The translations under genes were made by a program, and so were the position numbers. A stretch of DNA of 64,000 nucleotides from CAZNPW01 sp964575185 (lineage in GTDB: Bacteria; Pseudomonadota; Alphaproteobacteria; Rhodobacterales; Rhodobacteraceae). Below, piece by piece: positions 31,735 through 40,204 of this stretch. The DNA is taken from assembly GCA_964575185.1 (NCBI GenBank), contig CAZNPW010000004.1, positions 1-64,000 of the forward strand, given 5' to 3'. Numbering within the stretch: position 1 is the first letter of the stretch; every line of letters starts with the position of its first letter. The notes beneath the pieces are model-generated. The model searched no databases. It had not been told where the DNA came from and was given only the letters and a program-made list of their open reading frames with translations.

Positions 31735-32270
31735 CACGCGCGCTGATGTTCCTGCCGCCGCTGCTGTTCCTCGCCATCGCCGCGGCCTTCTACATCGGGA
31801 TGCAGCGCGACGGCGGCCCGGGCATGCTGCCCTCGACCTTCATCGGCGCCCCTGCGCCTGCGCTGGGCGACCAGGCCCTGCCCGGAGTGCCGCTTCTCAC
31901 CGCCGAGGCCCTGCGGTCGGGCGAGGTCACGCTCGTCAACTTCTGGGCGAGCTGGTGCCCGCCCTGCCGCGCCGAGCACCCGGTGCTGATGCAGATGCAG
32001 GCCGACGGGCTGCGCATCGCCGGGGTGAACCTGCGCGACAAGGAATCGCAGGCGCAGAAGTATCTGTCGGATCTGGGCGACCCCTACTTCGCGCAGGTCT
32101 TCGATCCCCGCGGCCGCACCGCCATCGACTGGGGCGTGACCGCCCCGCCGGAAACCTTCATCGTCGCGGGCGACGGCACCGTTCTCTACCGCTTCCAGGG
32201 GCCCTTGCTGGGCACCGCCTTCGAGACGCGGTTCATGCCCGCGCTGGAGGCGGCGCTGGCGGGCCGCTGA
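31731..32270 (+). CDS. ccmG: thiol:disulfide interchange protein CcmG/DsbE
   Basis: A 179-residue membrane-anchored thioredoxin-fold protein. An N-terminal helix (LMFLPPLLFLAIAAAFYIGM) anchors it. The active site is NFWASWCPPCRAEHP (WCPPC, near residue 75), and YGVTAPPETFIV-type cis-proline is present as GVTAPPETFIVAGDG. It keeps apocytochrome c CxxCH cysteines reduced for heme ligation in the periplasm. It is the last gene of the sufT-ccmC-ccmD-ccmG run; a convergent ybjQ-like gene follows after 28 bp. Confidence 0.95.
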   Translation: MTRALMFLPPLLFLAIAAAFYIGMQRDGGPGMLPSTFIGAPAPALGDQALPGVPLLTAEALRSGEVTLVNFWASWCPPCRAEHPVLMQMQADGLRIAGVNLRDKESQAQKYLSDLGDPYFAQVFDPRGRTAIDWGVTAPPETFIVAGDGTVLYRFQGPLLGTAFETRFMPALEAALAGR

Positions 32271-32298
32271 GCCGCGCCGCGGGCGTCCCCCGCATGGC

Positions 32299-32625
32299 CT
32301 AGACCCGCGCCACCGTCACCGCCGTGCCGCTGGCGCTGACCATCAGCATCGATTCGCCCGACCCCACCGCGCCGTAGTCGAGGTCCACCCCGATCACCGC
32401 GTTGGCCCCGCGCGCCACCGCCTCGGCCTCGAGCTCGCGCAGCGCCTCGTCCCGGGCGTCGCGCAGGACCTTCTCGTAGGACCCCGCCCGCCCGCCCACG
32501 ATGTCGCGGATCGAGGCGAAGAGGTCGCGGAAGATGTTGGCCCCCATGATCGTCTGCCCCGTCACCACGCCGTGGTAGGCGGTGACGCGGTGGCCTTCGA
32601 CGCTGGTGGTGGTGGTCACGATCAT
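32299..32625 (-). CDS. YbjQ-family (DUF74) protein
   Basis: A 108-residue protein of the YbjQ/UPF0145 family: MIVTTTTSVEGHRVTAYHGVVTGQ at the start, then ANIFRDLFASIRDIVGGRAGSYEKVLRDARDEAL and ANAVIGVDLDYGAVG. The fold forms pentamers; a heavy-metal role has been proposed but is not established. The ATG at 32625 follows AGGGGAG at 8 nt, which rules out the long upstream extension of the frame. Cytoplasmic, monocistronic by appearance. Confidence 0.9.
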   Translation of the reverse strand: MIVTTTTSVEGHRVTAYHGVVTGQTIMGANIFRDLFASIRDIVGGRAGSYEKVLRDARDEALRELEAEAVARGANAVIGVDLDYGAVGSGESMLMVSASGTAVTVARV

Positions 32626-32979
32626 GGCGAGGCTCCCCTGCGGTCCGACGCGCCCAAAATGGGGCGCGCGGGCGCGGCGGCAAGGGCGCGCGCGACGGAT
32701 CGCGCGGGCGCGGCGCGGGCTGCCCGGGCACTCCGTTACGGGACCCCTTTCACGCCGATCCGCCGTGCCGAGGCCTGCGGCCCGCGCCTGATCGCCCGGC
32801 GCATCGCCGCCACCCCCTCTCCTCCGGCCCCGGCGCGCAGCCCCGTGCGCCCGCGCCGCCGCGGGCGCGGTCTGCAGGACGCGGACCCTTGAGGACGACG
32901 CGGCACGGACCGCGCGGGTGCTGGCGGGCGACGACGTCGTCCGGTTGACCCTGCCCCCCCGCCGCCCCATACCCCGCGG
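32626..32979. other. 354-bp gap with no supported gene
   Basis: Divergent promoter region for the YbjQ gene and the DegT aminotransferase. It is extremely G/C-rich with several short complementary G/C runs. Short frames cross it, but none has a ribosome binding site or recognisable product. I see no repeat family member, RNA gene or clear promoter. Confidence 0.5.
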
Positions 32980-34191
32980 ATGGAGCGTTTCACGAAACCC
33001 TTCACCCGGCAGGAGCCGATCCCCGAGGAGGGCATCGCCGCCGCGGTGGCCGTGATGCGGCACGGGCGGCTGCACCGCTACAACACCACGCCCGACGACC
33101 CGGGCGAGGTCGCCCTGCTGGAAGAGGAGTTCGCGGTCCTCAGCGGTGCCCGCTACGCGCTCGCCGTGGCCTCGGGCGGCTATGCCATGGCGACGGCCCT
33201 GCGTGCGCTGGGCGTGGGCCACGGCGACGCGGTGCTGTCGAACGCCTTCACGCTCGCCCCGGTGCCCGGCGCCATCGCGGCGGTGGGGGCGCGGCCGGTG
33301 TTCGTCGAGGTGACGGGCGACCTGACGATCGACCTCGACGACCTCGCCGCCAAGGCCCCGCAGGCGCGGGTGCTGCTCTTGTCGCACATGCGCGGTCACG
33401 TCTGCGACATGGACGCGCTGACCGCGCTCTGCACCGCCGCGGGCGTCACGGTGATCGAGGATTGCGCCCACACCATGGGCGCGCGCTGGCGCGGCGTGCC
33501 CTCGGGGCGGCACGGCGCGGTCGCCTGCTGGTCGACGCAGACCTACAAGCACGCGAACTCGGGCGAGGGCGGGTTCCTGACCACCGACGACGACGCGGTG
33601 ATGGCGCGCGCGATCCTGCTGTCGGGCAGCTACATGCTCTATGGCAGACACCGCGCCGCCCCGGGGCCGGAGGCCTTCGCCGACCTGCGCCTGACCGTGC
33701 CCAACATCAGCGGCCGGATGGACAACCTGCGCGCCGCAATCCTGCGCCCGCAGCTTCGCCTTCTGCCCGACCGCGTGGCGCGCTGGCGGGTGCTGTACCA
33801 GACGCTGGAATCGGGCCTGCGGGACGTGCCCGGCCTGCGCCTGATCCCGCGCGCGAGCCACGAGGACTACGTCGGCTCCTCCTTCCAGTTCCTGCTGCCC
33901 GGCCGCGACCCGCCCTGGATCGCGGGCTTCCTCGCCGCCTGCGCCGCCCGGGGGGTGGAGCTGAAATGGTTCGGCGCGCCCGACCCCATGGCCTTCACCA
34001 GCCGCTACGACCACTGGGCCTGGGCCGCCCCGCCCGCCCTGCCTGCGACCGACCGCGTGCTCGCGGGCCTGATCGACCTGCGCCTGCCGCTGACCTTCAC
34101 GCCCGAGGATGCGGCCCTGATCGCCCGCATCATCGCCGGAGAGGCCCGCCGCGACCATGTGGCGCCGGGGGTGCTGAAGGTGGCAGAGTAA
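32980..34191 (+). CDS. DegT/DnrJ/EryC1/StrS-family aminotransferase
   Basis: A 403-residue PLP enzyme of the sugar-aminotransferase family. FAVLSGARYALAVASGGYAMATALRALGVG forms the substrate/PLP region, VIEDCAHTMGARWRG contains the PLP aspartate, and CWSTQTYKHANSGEGGFLTT carries the Schiff-base lysine and the GEGG motif. Members usually aminate keto-sugars of surface polysaccharides or antibiotics. No sugar nucleotide genes flank it, so the substrate is open. The long N-terminal part with EEGIAAAVAVMRHGRLHRYN is normal. The repeat that supplies the glnE ribosome binding site follows its stop. Confidence 0.87.
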   Translation: MERFTKPFTRQEPIPEEGIAAAVAVMRHGRLHRYNTTPDDPGEVALLEEEFAVLSGARYALAVASGGYAMATALRALGVGHGDAVLSNAFTLAPVPGAIAAVGARPVFVEVTGDLTIDLDDLAAKAPQARVLLLSHMRGHVCDMDALTALCTAAGVTVIEDCAHTMGARWRGVPSGRHGAVACWSTQTYKHANSGEGGFLTTDDDAVMARAILLSGSYMLYGRHRAAPGPEAFADLRLTVPNISGRMDNLRAAILRPQLRLLPDRVARWRVLYQTLESGLRDVPGLRLIPRASHEDYVGSSFQFLLPGRDPPWIAGFLAACAARGVELKWFGAPDPMAFTSRYDHWAWAAPPALPATDRVLAGLIDLRLPLTFTPEDAALIARIIAGEARRDHVAPGVLKVAE

Positions 34192-34210
34192 CGCTTGCGG
34201 CGCGGTCGGC

Positions 34211-34270
34211 GGGGGGTTTCACACCCCCCGCACCCCCCGTGGAGTATTTGAGCCGGAAAGAGAGGCAGGA
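34211..34270 (+). repeat. composite intergenic repeat, copy 5
   Basis: GGGGGGT (34211-34217) and ACCCCCC (34223-34229) pair around a TTCAC loop. The spacer CGCACCCCCCGT, the box GGAGTATTT and the tail GAGCCGGAAAGAGAGG follow. The tail continues into GCAGGAAG, the ribosome binding site of glnE (GTG at 34273). Confidence 0.85.
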
Positions 34271-34272
34271 AG

Positions 34273-36963
34273 GTGAGTGGTCTTGCCGGCATGATCCGCG
34301 AGCTGCCCCGGGCCTTCCATCAGGTCGCGCCGCACGGCGGGCCTGCCGGGCCGCTCCTCGATGCCGTCGCCGGCTGCAGCCCCTACCTCGCCGGGCTGAT
34401 CGCGGGCGAGCGCGCCTGGCTCGACGCGGCGCTGGAGGACGAGCCGACCGGCGTGATCCCGGCGCTGACCGCCGACATCGCCGCCGACACGCCGGACCTC
34501 GGCGCGCGGCTCCGCCGGGCCAAGCGGCGGGCGCACCTGTTCGTGGCGCTGGCCGATTGCGGCGGGGTCTGGGATCTCGGGCAGGTCACCGCCGCGCTGA
34601 CCGCGGTCGCCGACCGCGCCGTGGCCCTCGCGCTGGACGAGGCGCTGGCGGCCGAGCGCCGCCGCGGCCGCCTGCCCGACGCGCCGGGCGCGGTCGCCTT
34701 CGCCATGGGCAAGATGGGCGCGGGCGAGCTCAACTACTCCTCCGACATCGACCTGATCGTCCTCTACGACGAGACAGCTTACCCGGGCGACCAGGCCCCG
34801 GTGCGCCAGGCGCTGGTCCGCGCCGTGCGGCGGATGTGCGCCACGCTGTCGGACATCCGCGAAGGCGGCTACGTCTTCCGCACCGACCTGCGGCTGCGCC
34901 CCGACGCGAGCGTCACCCCCGTGGTCCTGTCGATGGCCGCGGCCGAGGCCTATTACGAGGCCGAAGGCCGCACCTGGGAACGCGCGGCCTGGATCAAGGC
35001 CCGGCCCGTGGCAGGGGACCTCGCCGCCGGGCAGCGGTTCCTGCGGACCATGGTGCCCTTCGTCTGGCGCCGCCACCTCGACTTCGCCGCGATCGAGGAC
35101 GCCCATGCCATGCGCCTGCGCATCCGCGACCACCGCCGACTGCACGGCATCTGGGTCGAGGGCCACGACCTGAAGCTCGGCCCCGGCGGCATCCGCGAGA
35201 TCGAGTTCTTCACCCAGACCCGCCAGCTCATCGCCGGGGGCCGCGACGCAGGGTTGCGCGATCCCACGACCGCGGGCGGCCTGGCGCGGCTCGCGGCGGC
35301 CGGATGGGTCCCGCCCGACGTGGCCGACACGCTGGCCGCCGCCCTGACCGACCTCCGCCGGATCGAGCACCGGCTGCAGATGGTGAACGATGCGCAGACC
35401 CACGCCATGCCCGCGACGGCCGAAGGCGTGGCCCGCATCGCCGCCTTCCTGGGCGAGGAGGACGCGGCCTTCCGCGCCCGCCTCACCGCCTGCCTGAACC
35501 GCGTGGACGCGATCACCGCGGGCTTCTTCGCCCCCGCCGCGGCCGCCCCCGCGCCCGCCCTGCCGCCCGAGGCCGCCGCGGTCGTGGCGGGCTGGGCGCG
35601 CCACCCCGCGCTGCGGTCGGGCCGCGCGGCGGGCATCTTCGCCCGCCTCCAGCCCGCGCTCCTGGCGCGGCTGGCGCGCGCGGGCGATCCGCAGGGCGCG
35701 CTTCTCGCGCTCGACGGCTTCCTCGCGCGGCTGCCCGCCGGCGTGCAGCTCTTCAGCCTGTTCGAGGCGAACCCCGCGCTCGTCGACCTGCTGGTCGACA
35801 TCGCCGCCACCGCCCCGGCGCTCGCCCGCCACCTGTCGGCCCATGCCGAGGTTCTGGACGCGGTCATCGCCGGGCATTTCTTCGCCGACTGGCCGGGGGA
35901 GGCGCGGCTGACCGCCGACCTGGCCGCGCAGCTCGCCCCCGCGACCGGGCACGAGGCACGGCTCGACGCCGCGCGGCGCTGGCAGCACGACTGGCATTTC
36001 CGCGTGGGGGTGCACCACCTGCGCGGCCTGATCCGCGCCGACGAGGCCGCGCGCCATTATGCCGACCTGGCGGGCGCGACCGTCGCGGCGCTCTGGCCCG
36101 CGGTGCTGGCGGAGGTCGCGCGGCGGCTCGGCCCCGCGCCGGGGCCGGCGGTGGTGGTGGGGATGGGCAGCCTCGGGATGGGCCGGCTGACCGCCGGGTC
36201 CGACCTCGACCTGATCGTCATCCACGATGGCCCCGACGCCCGCTGGTTCGCCCGCGCGACGCAAGGGCTGATCGCCGCGCTGCAGGCGCCCACGGCGGCG
36301 GGCACGCTCTACGCCGTCGACATGCGGCTGCGCCCTTCGGGGCGGCAGGGGCCGGTCGCGGTGTCCTGGGCGGGCTTCCAGGCCTACCAGCGGACCGAGG
36401 CCTGGACCTGGGAGCACGTCGCCCTGACCCGCGCCCGCCCCGTCGCCGGGGACGCGGGTCTCGCCGCGGCCTTCGACGCCTTCCGCCGCGCGCTGATCGC
36501 CGAGACCGGCCACGGCCCGCAGGTCGCCCCCGACATCGGCGCGATGCGCGCGCGCCTCTTCGCCGCCCGGCCCGCGCAAGGCCCGTGGGAGGCGCGCAAC
36601 GGCCCCGGGCGGCTCGTCGACATCGACCTCGCGGCGCAGGGGCTGGCGCTGATGGCGGGCAGCCCGGCGCGCGACCCCGTGGGCCAGATCGCCGCCGGGG
36701 CGGTCGCGGGGCTGATCGGGGCGGGCTGCGCCCAGACCCTGACCGCCACGCGCGACCTCTTCGCGCGCCTCAAGACCGCGCAGTCGCTCCTGCAGGGCGG
36801 CACCGTCCCGGCCGCGCTGTCCGACGACGGCCGCGCCTTCGTGCTGCGCGAGACGGGGTTCGCCGCGGAGGCCGCGCTGACGCAGGCGCTTGACGCCGCG
36901 GCGCGCGATGGCGCATCCCGGATCGACGCGCTGTTCGGGCGCGGAGGGGACGCGGATGGATGA
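34273..36963 (+). CDS. glnE: bifunctional glutamine synthetase adenylyltransferase/deadenylase
   Basis: An 896-residue enzyme with two nucleotidyltransferase domains. The N-terminal adenylyl-removing site is GKMGAGELNYSSDIDLIVLYD (about residues 148-168) with FRTDLRLRPDAS downstream. The C-terminal adenylylating site is GMGSLGMGRLTAGSDLDLIVIHD (about 627-650) with VDMRLRPSGRQGPVAVSW. Central GPGGIREIEFFTQ is the linker signature. It adenylylates and deadenylylates glutamine synthetase according to PII state, matching nitrogen supply. The GTG start is defined by the purine tail of repeat copy 5. It overlaps the following small gene by 8 bp. Confidence 0.96.
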   Translation: MSGLAGMIRELPRAFHQVAPHGGPAGPLLDAVAGCSPYLAGLIAGERAWLDAALEDEPTGVIPALTADIAADTPDLGARLRRAKRRAHLFVALADCGGVWDLGQVTAALTAVADRAVALALDEALAAERRRGRLPDAPGAVAFAMGKMGAGELNYSSDIDLIVLYDETAYPGDQAPVRQALVRAVRRMCATLSDIREGGYVFRTDLRLRPDASVTPVVLSMAAAEAYYEAEGRTWERAAWIKARPVAGDLAAGQRFLRTMVPFVWRRHLDFAAIEDAHAMRLRIRDHRRLHGIWVEGHDLKLGPGGIREIEFFTQTRQLIAGGRDAGLRDPTTAGGLARLAAAGWVPPDVADTLAAALTDLRRIEHRLQMVNDAQTHAMPATAEGVARIAAFLGEEDAAFRARLTACLNRVDAITAGFFAPAAAAPAPALPPEAAAVVAGWARHPALRSGRAAGIFARLQPALLARLARAGDPQGALLALDGFLARLPAGVQLFSLFEANPALVDLLVDIAATAPALARHLSAHAEVLDAVIAGHFFADWPGEARLTADLAAQLAPATGHEARLDAARRWQHDWHFRVGVHHLRGLIRADEAARHYADLAGATVAALWPAVLAEVARRLGPAPGPAVVVGMGSLGMGRLTAGSDLDLIVIHDGPDARWFARATQGLIAALQAPTAAGTLYAVDMRLRPSGRQGPVAVSWAGFQAYQRTEAWTWEHVALTRARPVAGDAGLAAAFDAFRRALIAETGHGPQVAPDIGAMRARLFAARPAQGPWEARNGPGRLVDIDLAAQGLALMAGSPARDPVGQIAAGAVAGLIGAGCAQTLTATRDLFARLKTAQSLLQGGTVPAALSDDGRAFVLRETGFAAEAALTQALDAAARDGASRIDALFGRGGDADG

Positions 36964-37222
36964 CAGCGTGGCGGCGGACCCCAAGGGCCTGGTGCGCGAG
37001 GCCTACCGGATCGACGGCATCACCCCGGCCGAATGCCGGTCGATCCTGATCGACTGGGCGCTGAGCCTGCCGCCGGGGCTCGACCTGCCGGCGGCGATCC
37101 GCGCCGTCCTGCAGGCCTACGGCGGACCGGAGGACCACCCGATGACCCGGGTGCTGCGCGAGGGCCTGACCCCGCTGCCCGCGGGCCAGCGGCGCGGCGG
37201 CCGCGCGGCCCGGATCGGATAG
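36956..37222 (+). CDS. 88-residue conserved-looking protein downstream of glnE
   Basis: An 88-residue basic-ended protein: DDSVAADPKGLVREAYRIDGITPAECRSILIDWALSLPPGLDLPAAIRAVLQAYGGP, then a short Arg-rich C-terminus. It is helical and soluble, with no domain I can name. GGAGGGGA lies 6 nt before the ATG, and the start is inside the end of glnE, so the two are likely translated together. The sequence looks like a real, constrained protein (uneven composition, no low complexity). The function is unknown. Confidence 0.75.
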   Translation: MDDSVAADPKGLVREAYRIDGITPAECRSILIDWALSLPPGLDLPAAIRAVLQAYGGPEDHPMTRVLREGLTPLPAGQRRGGRAARIG

Positions 37223-37241
37223 GCGCGTCGCGGCTTCGGAT

Positions 37242-37886
37242 TCAGGGCCGCGCCAGCCCCGCCGCCTCGGCCGCGAGTGCCGTGATCCGGCCCCAGTCGC
37301 CCGCCGCCAGCGCCTCCTTCGGCGCGACCCAGCTGCCGCCGACGCAAGGGACGCCGGGCAGGCCCAGGTAGGCGGGCGCGCCCTTCAGCGTGATCCCCCC
37401 CGTCGGGCAGAAGCGCACCTGCGGGATCGGCGCGCCGACCGCCTTCAGGAACGCCGCGCCCCCCGCCTGCTCGGCCGGAAAGAACTTCTGCACCGTGTAG
37501 CCAAGGTCGAGCAGGTGCATGATTTCCGTCGCCGTGACCGCGCCGGGAAGAAGCGGCAGTCCCTCGTCCTCGCAGGCCGCGACAAGCGCCGGGGTCGACC
37601 CAGGCGAGACCCCGAAGGTCGCGCCCGCCCGCTTCGCCGCCTTCACGTCGGCGGGCGTCAGCAACGTGCCCGCGCCGACCACGCCCCCCGGCACCCCGGC
37701 CATCGCGCGGATCGCGTCGAGCGCCACGGGCGTGCGCAGCGTGACCTCCAGCGCGCGAAGCCCGCCCGCGACGAGCGCCCGGGCGAGCGGGGCGGCATGG
37801 GCGAGGTCGTCGATCACCAGCACGGGCACGACGGGGGCGAGGCGGCAGACGCGCAGCGCCGTCTCGGATTGCTGGGCGGGGGTCAT
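37242..37886 (-). CDS. eda: KDPG/KHG aldolase
   Basis: A 214-residue class I aldolase of the Entner-Doudoroff pathway, splitting 2-keto-3-deoxy-6-phosphogluconate to pyruvate and glyceraldehyde 3-phosphate. The motifs are VVPVLVIDD, ALEVTLRTP (catalytic Glu near 48), VGAGTLLTPADVKAAKRAGATFGVSPG, and YTVQKFFPAE with the Schiff-base lysine (about 134), then RFCPTGGI. AAGGAG lies before the ATG. It lies downstream of edd on the same strand with a 235-bp gap holding two inverted copies of the composite repeat, so the two may not be a simple operon. Confidence 0.96.
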   Translation of the reverse strand: MTPAQQSETALRVCRLAPVVPVLVIDDLAHAAPLARALVAGGLRALEVTLRTPVALDAIRAMAGVPGGVVGAGTLLTPADVKAAKRAGATFGVSPGSTPALVAACEDEGLPLLPGAVTATEIMHLLDLGYTVQKFFPAEQAGGAAFLKAVGAPIPQVRFCPTGGITLKGAPAYLGLPGVPCVGGSWVAPKEALAAGDWGRITALAAEAAGLARP

Positions 37887-37931
37887 GGGGGCTCCTTCAT
37901 CTGGACCGCCGCGCGGGCGGAGGGGGCGGGA

Positions 37932-37962
37932 GCCTCCGGCGGGGATATTTGAAGGAAGATGA
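37932..37962 (+). repeat. composite intergenic repeat, copy 6
   Basis: GCCTCCGGCGGGGATATTT followed by GAAGGAAGATGA. It is the left arm of an inverted pair with copy 7 (29 of 31 bases match), separated by 120 bp, between eda and edd. Confidence 0.85.
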
Positions 37963-38082
37963 GGGCAGGGGCCGCACCGAAAACCCTGACGCGGTCTCTG
38001 CAGCCGCGCCAGGGGCCTTCACCTTCCACGATCATCGCCTTCCCAGGCTGCACCGCGCGTTAAGGTTAACCCCTGATTCCTT

Positions 38083-38113
38083 TCATCTTCCCTAAAATAT
38101 CCCCGCCGGAGGC
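38083..38113 (-). repeat. composite intergenic repeat, copy 7
   Basis: Reverse orientation: reading leftward GCCTCCGGCGGGGATATTT then TAGGGAAGATGA. It forms an inverted pair with copy 6 and ends 8 bp from the edd stop codon. Confidence 0.85.
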
Positions 38114-38121
38114 ATCTTTCT

Positions 38122-39927
38122 TCAGACGACCAGCGCCCCGCCGCTGTCGGCGGACCCGACGTTGCGGCGGAACACGGTGAAAAGCTCGCGGCCGATGCCG
38201 AAATCGTTGGCCGTCAGGTCCTCGGTCGCGGGCGTCCGGCCGGCGAAGTCGGGCGCGAGGCAGTCGAGCGTGCCGGTCGCCGCGTCGAGCCGCACCATGT
38301 CGCCGTCGCGGAGCCGGGCGAGCGGGCCGCCGACTGCTGCCTCGGGCGCGACGTGGATCGCGGCGGGGACCTTGCCGGAGGCACCCGACATCCGCCCGTC
38401 GGTCACGAGAGCGACCCGCAAGCCCCTGTCCTGCAACACCGAAAGCGTGGGCGTCAGCGAGTGCAGCTCGGGCATGCCGTTGGCCTGCGGGCCCTGGAAG
38501 CGGACGACGACGACGGTGTCGGCGGTGAACTCGCCGGCCTTGAAGGCGGCCTTGACCGCGTCCTGGCTGTGGAAGATGCGGGCGGGGGCCTCGATGACGT
38601 GCCGTTCGGGCGCGACGGCCGAGACCTTTATCACGCCGCGTCCGAGGTTTCCGGTCAGAACCTTGAGTCCGCCCTGAGGAGCGAAGGGGTCGCCTGCGGG
38701 GCGGACGATGCGGTCGTTCTGGCTGTCGCGCGGGCCGTCGTCCCAGGCGAGCTTGCCGTCGCGCAGGCGCGGTTCCTGCCGGTAGAGCGCCAGGCCGTCG
38801 CCGGCGATGGTCTTGACATCGCCATGCAGGAGCCCCGCGTCGAGGAGCTGCCCGATGACGAAGGGCAGGCCGCCCGCGGCATGGAAGTGGTTCACGTCGG
38901 CCAGCCCGTTGGGGTAGACCTTGGCCATCAGCGGCACGCATTCGGAAAGGTCGCCAAAATCCTGAAGATCAAGAAGAATCCCCGCCGCCCTCGCCATCGC
39001 GGGCAGGTGCAGGACGAGGTTCGTCGATCCGCCGGTCGCCATCAGTCCGACGATGCCGTTGACGAAGGCGCGTTCGTCGAGGATCTCGCCCACCGGCCGG
39101 TAGTCGTTGCCGAGCGCGGTGATCTGCGCCGCGCGGGTCACGGCGGCGTCGGTCAGGGCCTGCCGCAGCGGGGTGCCGGGGTTGACGAAGCTCGCGCCCG
39201 GCAGGTGCAGGCCCATGAACTCCATCAGCATCTGGTTGGTGTTGGCGGTGCCGTAGAAGGTGCAGGTGCCGGGGCCGTGGTAGCTGGCCATCTCGGCCGC
39301 CATCAGGTCTGCCCGGCTGGCCTCGCCGGTGGCGAAGGCGTTGCGGACGCGGGACTTCTCGTCGTTGGGCAGGCCGGAGGTCATCGGGCCCGCGGGGACG
39401 AAAATGCCGGGAACATGGGAGAACGTCGCCGCGGCCATGACGAGGCCGGGAACGATCTTGTCGCAGACGCCGAGGTAGAGGGCCGCGTCGAAGGTGTTGT
39501 GCGTCAGCGCAACTCCGGCCGCCAAGGCAATGACATCGCGCGAGAAAAGCGACATCTCCATGCCCGTCTGGCCTTGCGTGACGCCGTCGCACATGGCGGG
39601 CACGCCGCCCGCGACCTGGGCCGTGGCGCCGGCGCGGCGGGCCGCGGCGCGGATCTGGCCGGGGTAGGTCTCGAACGGCTGGTGGGCCGAGAGCATGTCG
39701 TTGTAGGCGGTGACGATGCCGATGTTGGGCAGCCGGGCGGCGGCCAGGGCGGGTTGGTCTTCGCCCATCGCGGCATAGGCATGTGCCTGATTTCCGCAGG
39801 ATAAATGCGCGCGCGCGACGCCCGTGGCGGCGGCCTTGCGCATCCGGTCGAGGTAGGCCGCGCGGGCCGCGTGCGAGCGGTCGCGGATGCGGTCGGTGAC
39901 GCGGGCGATGGTGGCGTGCAGGGCCAT
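38122..39927 (-). CDS. edd: 6-phosphogluconate dehydratase
   Basis: A 601-residue IlvD/Edd-family dehydratase converting 6-phosphogluconate to KDPG in the Entner-Doudoroff pathway. Cluster-ligand and active-site motifs include PAMCDGVTQGQTGMEMSL, LYLGVCDKIVPGL, GPGTCTFYGTANTNQM, and LVTDGRMSGASGKVPAAIH near the C-terminus. NIGIVTAYNDMLSAHQPFETYP is typical of Edd rather than dihydroxyacid dehydratase. The start at 39927 follows GAAGGGAAG. The promoter region upstream contains a five-unit 20-bp tandem array. With eda, it makes this the likely main sugar route of the organism. Confidence 0.96.
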   Translation of the reverse strand: MALHATIARVTDRIRDRSHAARAAYLDRMRKAAATGVARAHLSCGNQAHAYAAMGEDQPALAAARLPNIGIVTAYNDMLSAHQPFETYPGQIRAAARRAGATAQVAGGVPAMCDGVTQGQTGMEMSLFSRDVIALAAGVALTHNTFDAALYLGVCDKIVPGLVMAAATFSHVPGIFVPAGPMTSGLPNDEKSRVRNAFATGEASRADLMAAEMASYHGPGTCTFYGTANTNQMLMEFMGLHLPGASFVNPGTPLRQALTDAAVTRAAQITALGNDYRPVGEILDERAFVNGIVGLMATGGSTNLVLHLPAMARAAGILLDLQDFGDLSECVPLMAKVYPNGLADVNHFHAAGGLPFVIGQLLDAGLLHGDVKTIAGDGLALYRQEPRLRDGKLAWDDGPRDSQNDRIVRPAGDPFAPQGGLKVLTGNLGRGVIKVSAVAPERHVIEAPARIFHSQDAVKAAFKAGEFTADTVVVVRFQGPQANGMPELHSLTPTLSVLQDRGLRVALVTDGRMSGASGKVPAAIHVAPEAAVGGPLARLRDGDMVRLDAATGTLDCLAPDFAGRTPATEDLTANDFGIGRELFTVFRRNVGSADSGGALVV

Positions 39928-40012
39928 GCGCGGTCTTCCCTTCGGTGTCGCGGGCGGGATAGCAGAGGCTGTTTGCGCTAACAATCCCCCCTCGCACCCG
40001 GCTGGAACTTAG

Positions 40013-40112
40013 TCCGATATCGTACCGACTGGTGCGATATCGGACCAACTCGTGCGAAACCGTACTATCTCGTGCGATTTCGTACTATCCGGTGCGATAT
40101 CGGACCAGTTTT
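40013..40112. repeat. five 20-bp direct repeats (iteron-like array)
   Basis: Five units in exact 20-bp register start at 40013, 40033, 40053, 40073 and 40093. The second reads TGCGATATCGGACCAACTCG, and the consensus is TGCGATATCG(G/T)AC(C/T)A-N-C-T-(C/G)-G. Units 1, 2 and 5 contain the partial palindrome CGATATCG; unit 2 with flanks gives TGGT(g)CGATATCG(g)ACCA, an 18-bp near-palindrome. The array lies between the edd start (85 bp away) and the rlmI-like start (92 bp away). A 20-bp period puts the units on roughly one DNA face, as expected for cooperative binding of a regulator. Confidence 0.85.
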
Positions 40113-40204
40113 GGCCGGTCGTCCGGCGAGGTGATGATGGCGTGCCGGTGCGCCCGTGCAAGGGCCGGTTTGCCGCGGGGCGCGGCCGGTGGTAAGGCGC
40201 GCGG

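Noticed and set aside
32572..32892. Short plus-strand frames in the gap before the DegT aminotransferase
   Set aside because: No ribosome binding site, no motifs, biased R/A/P composition typical of chance frames in GC-rich DNA.
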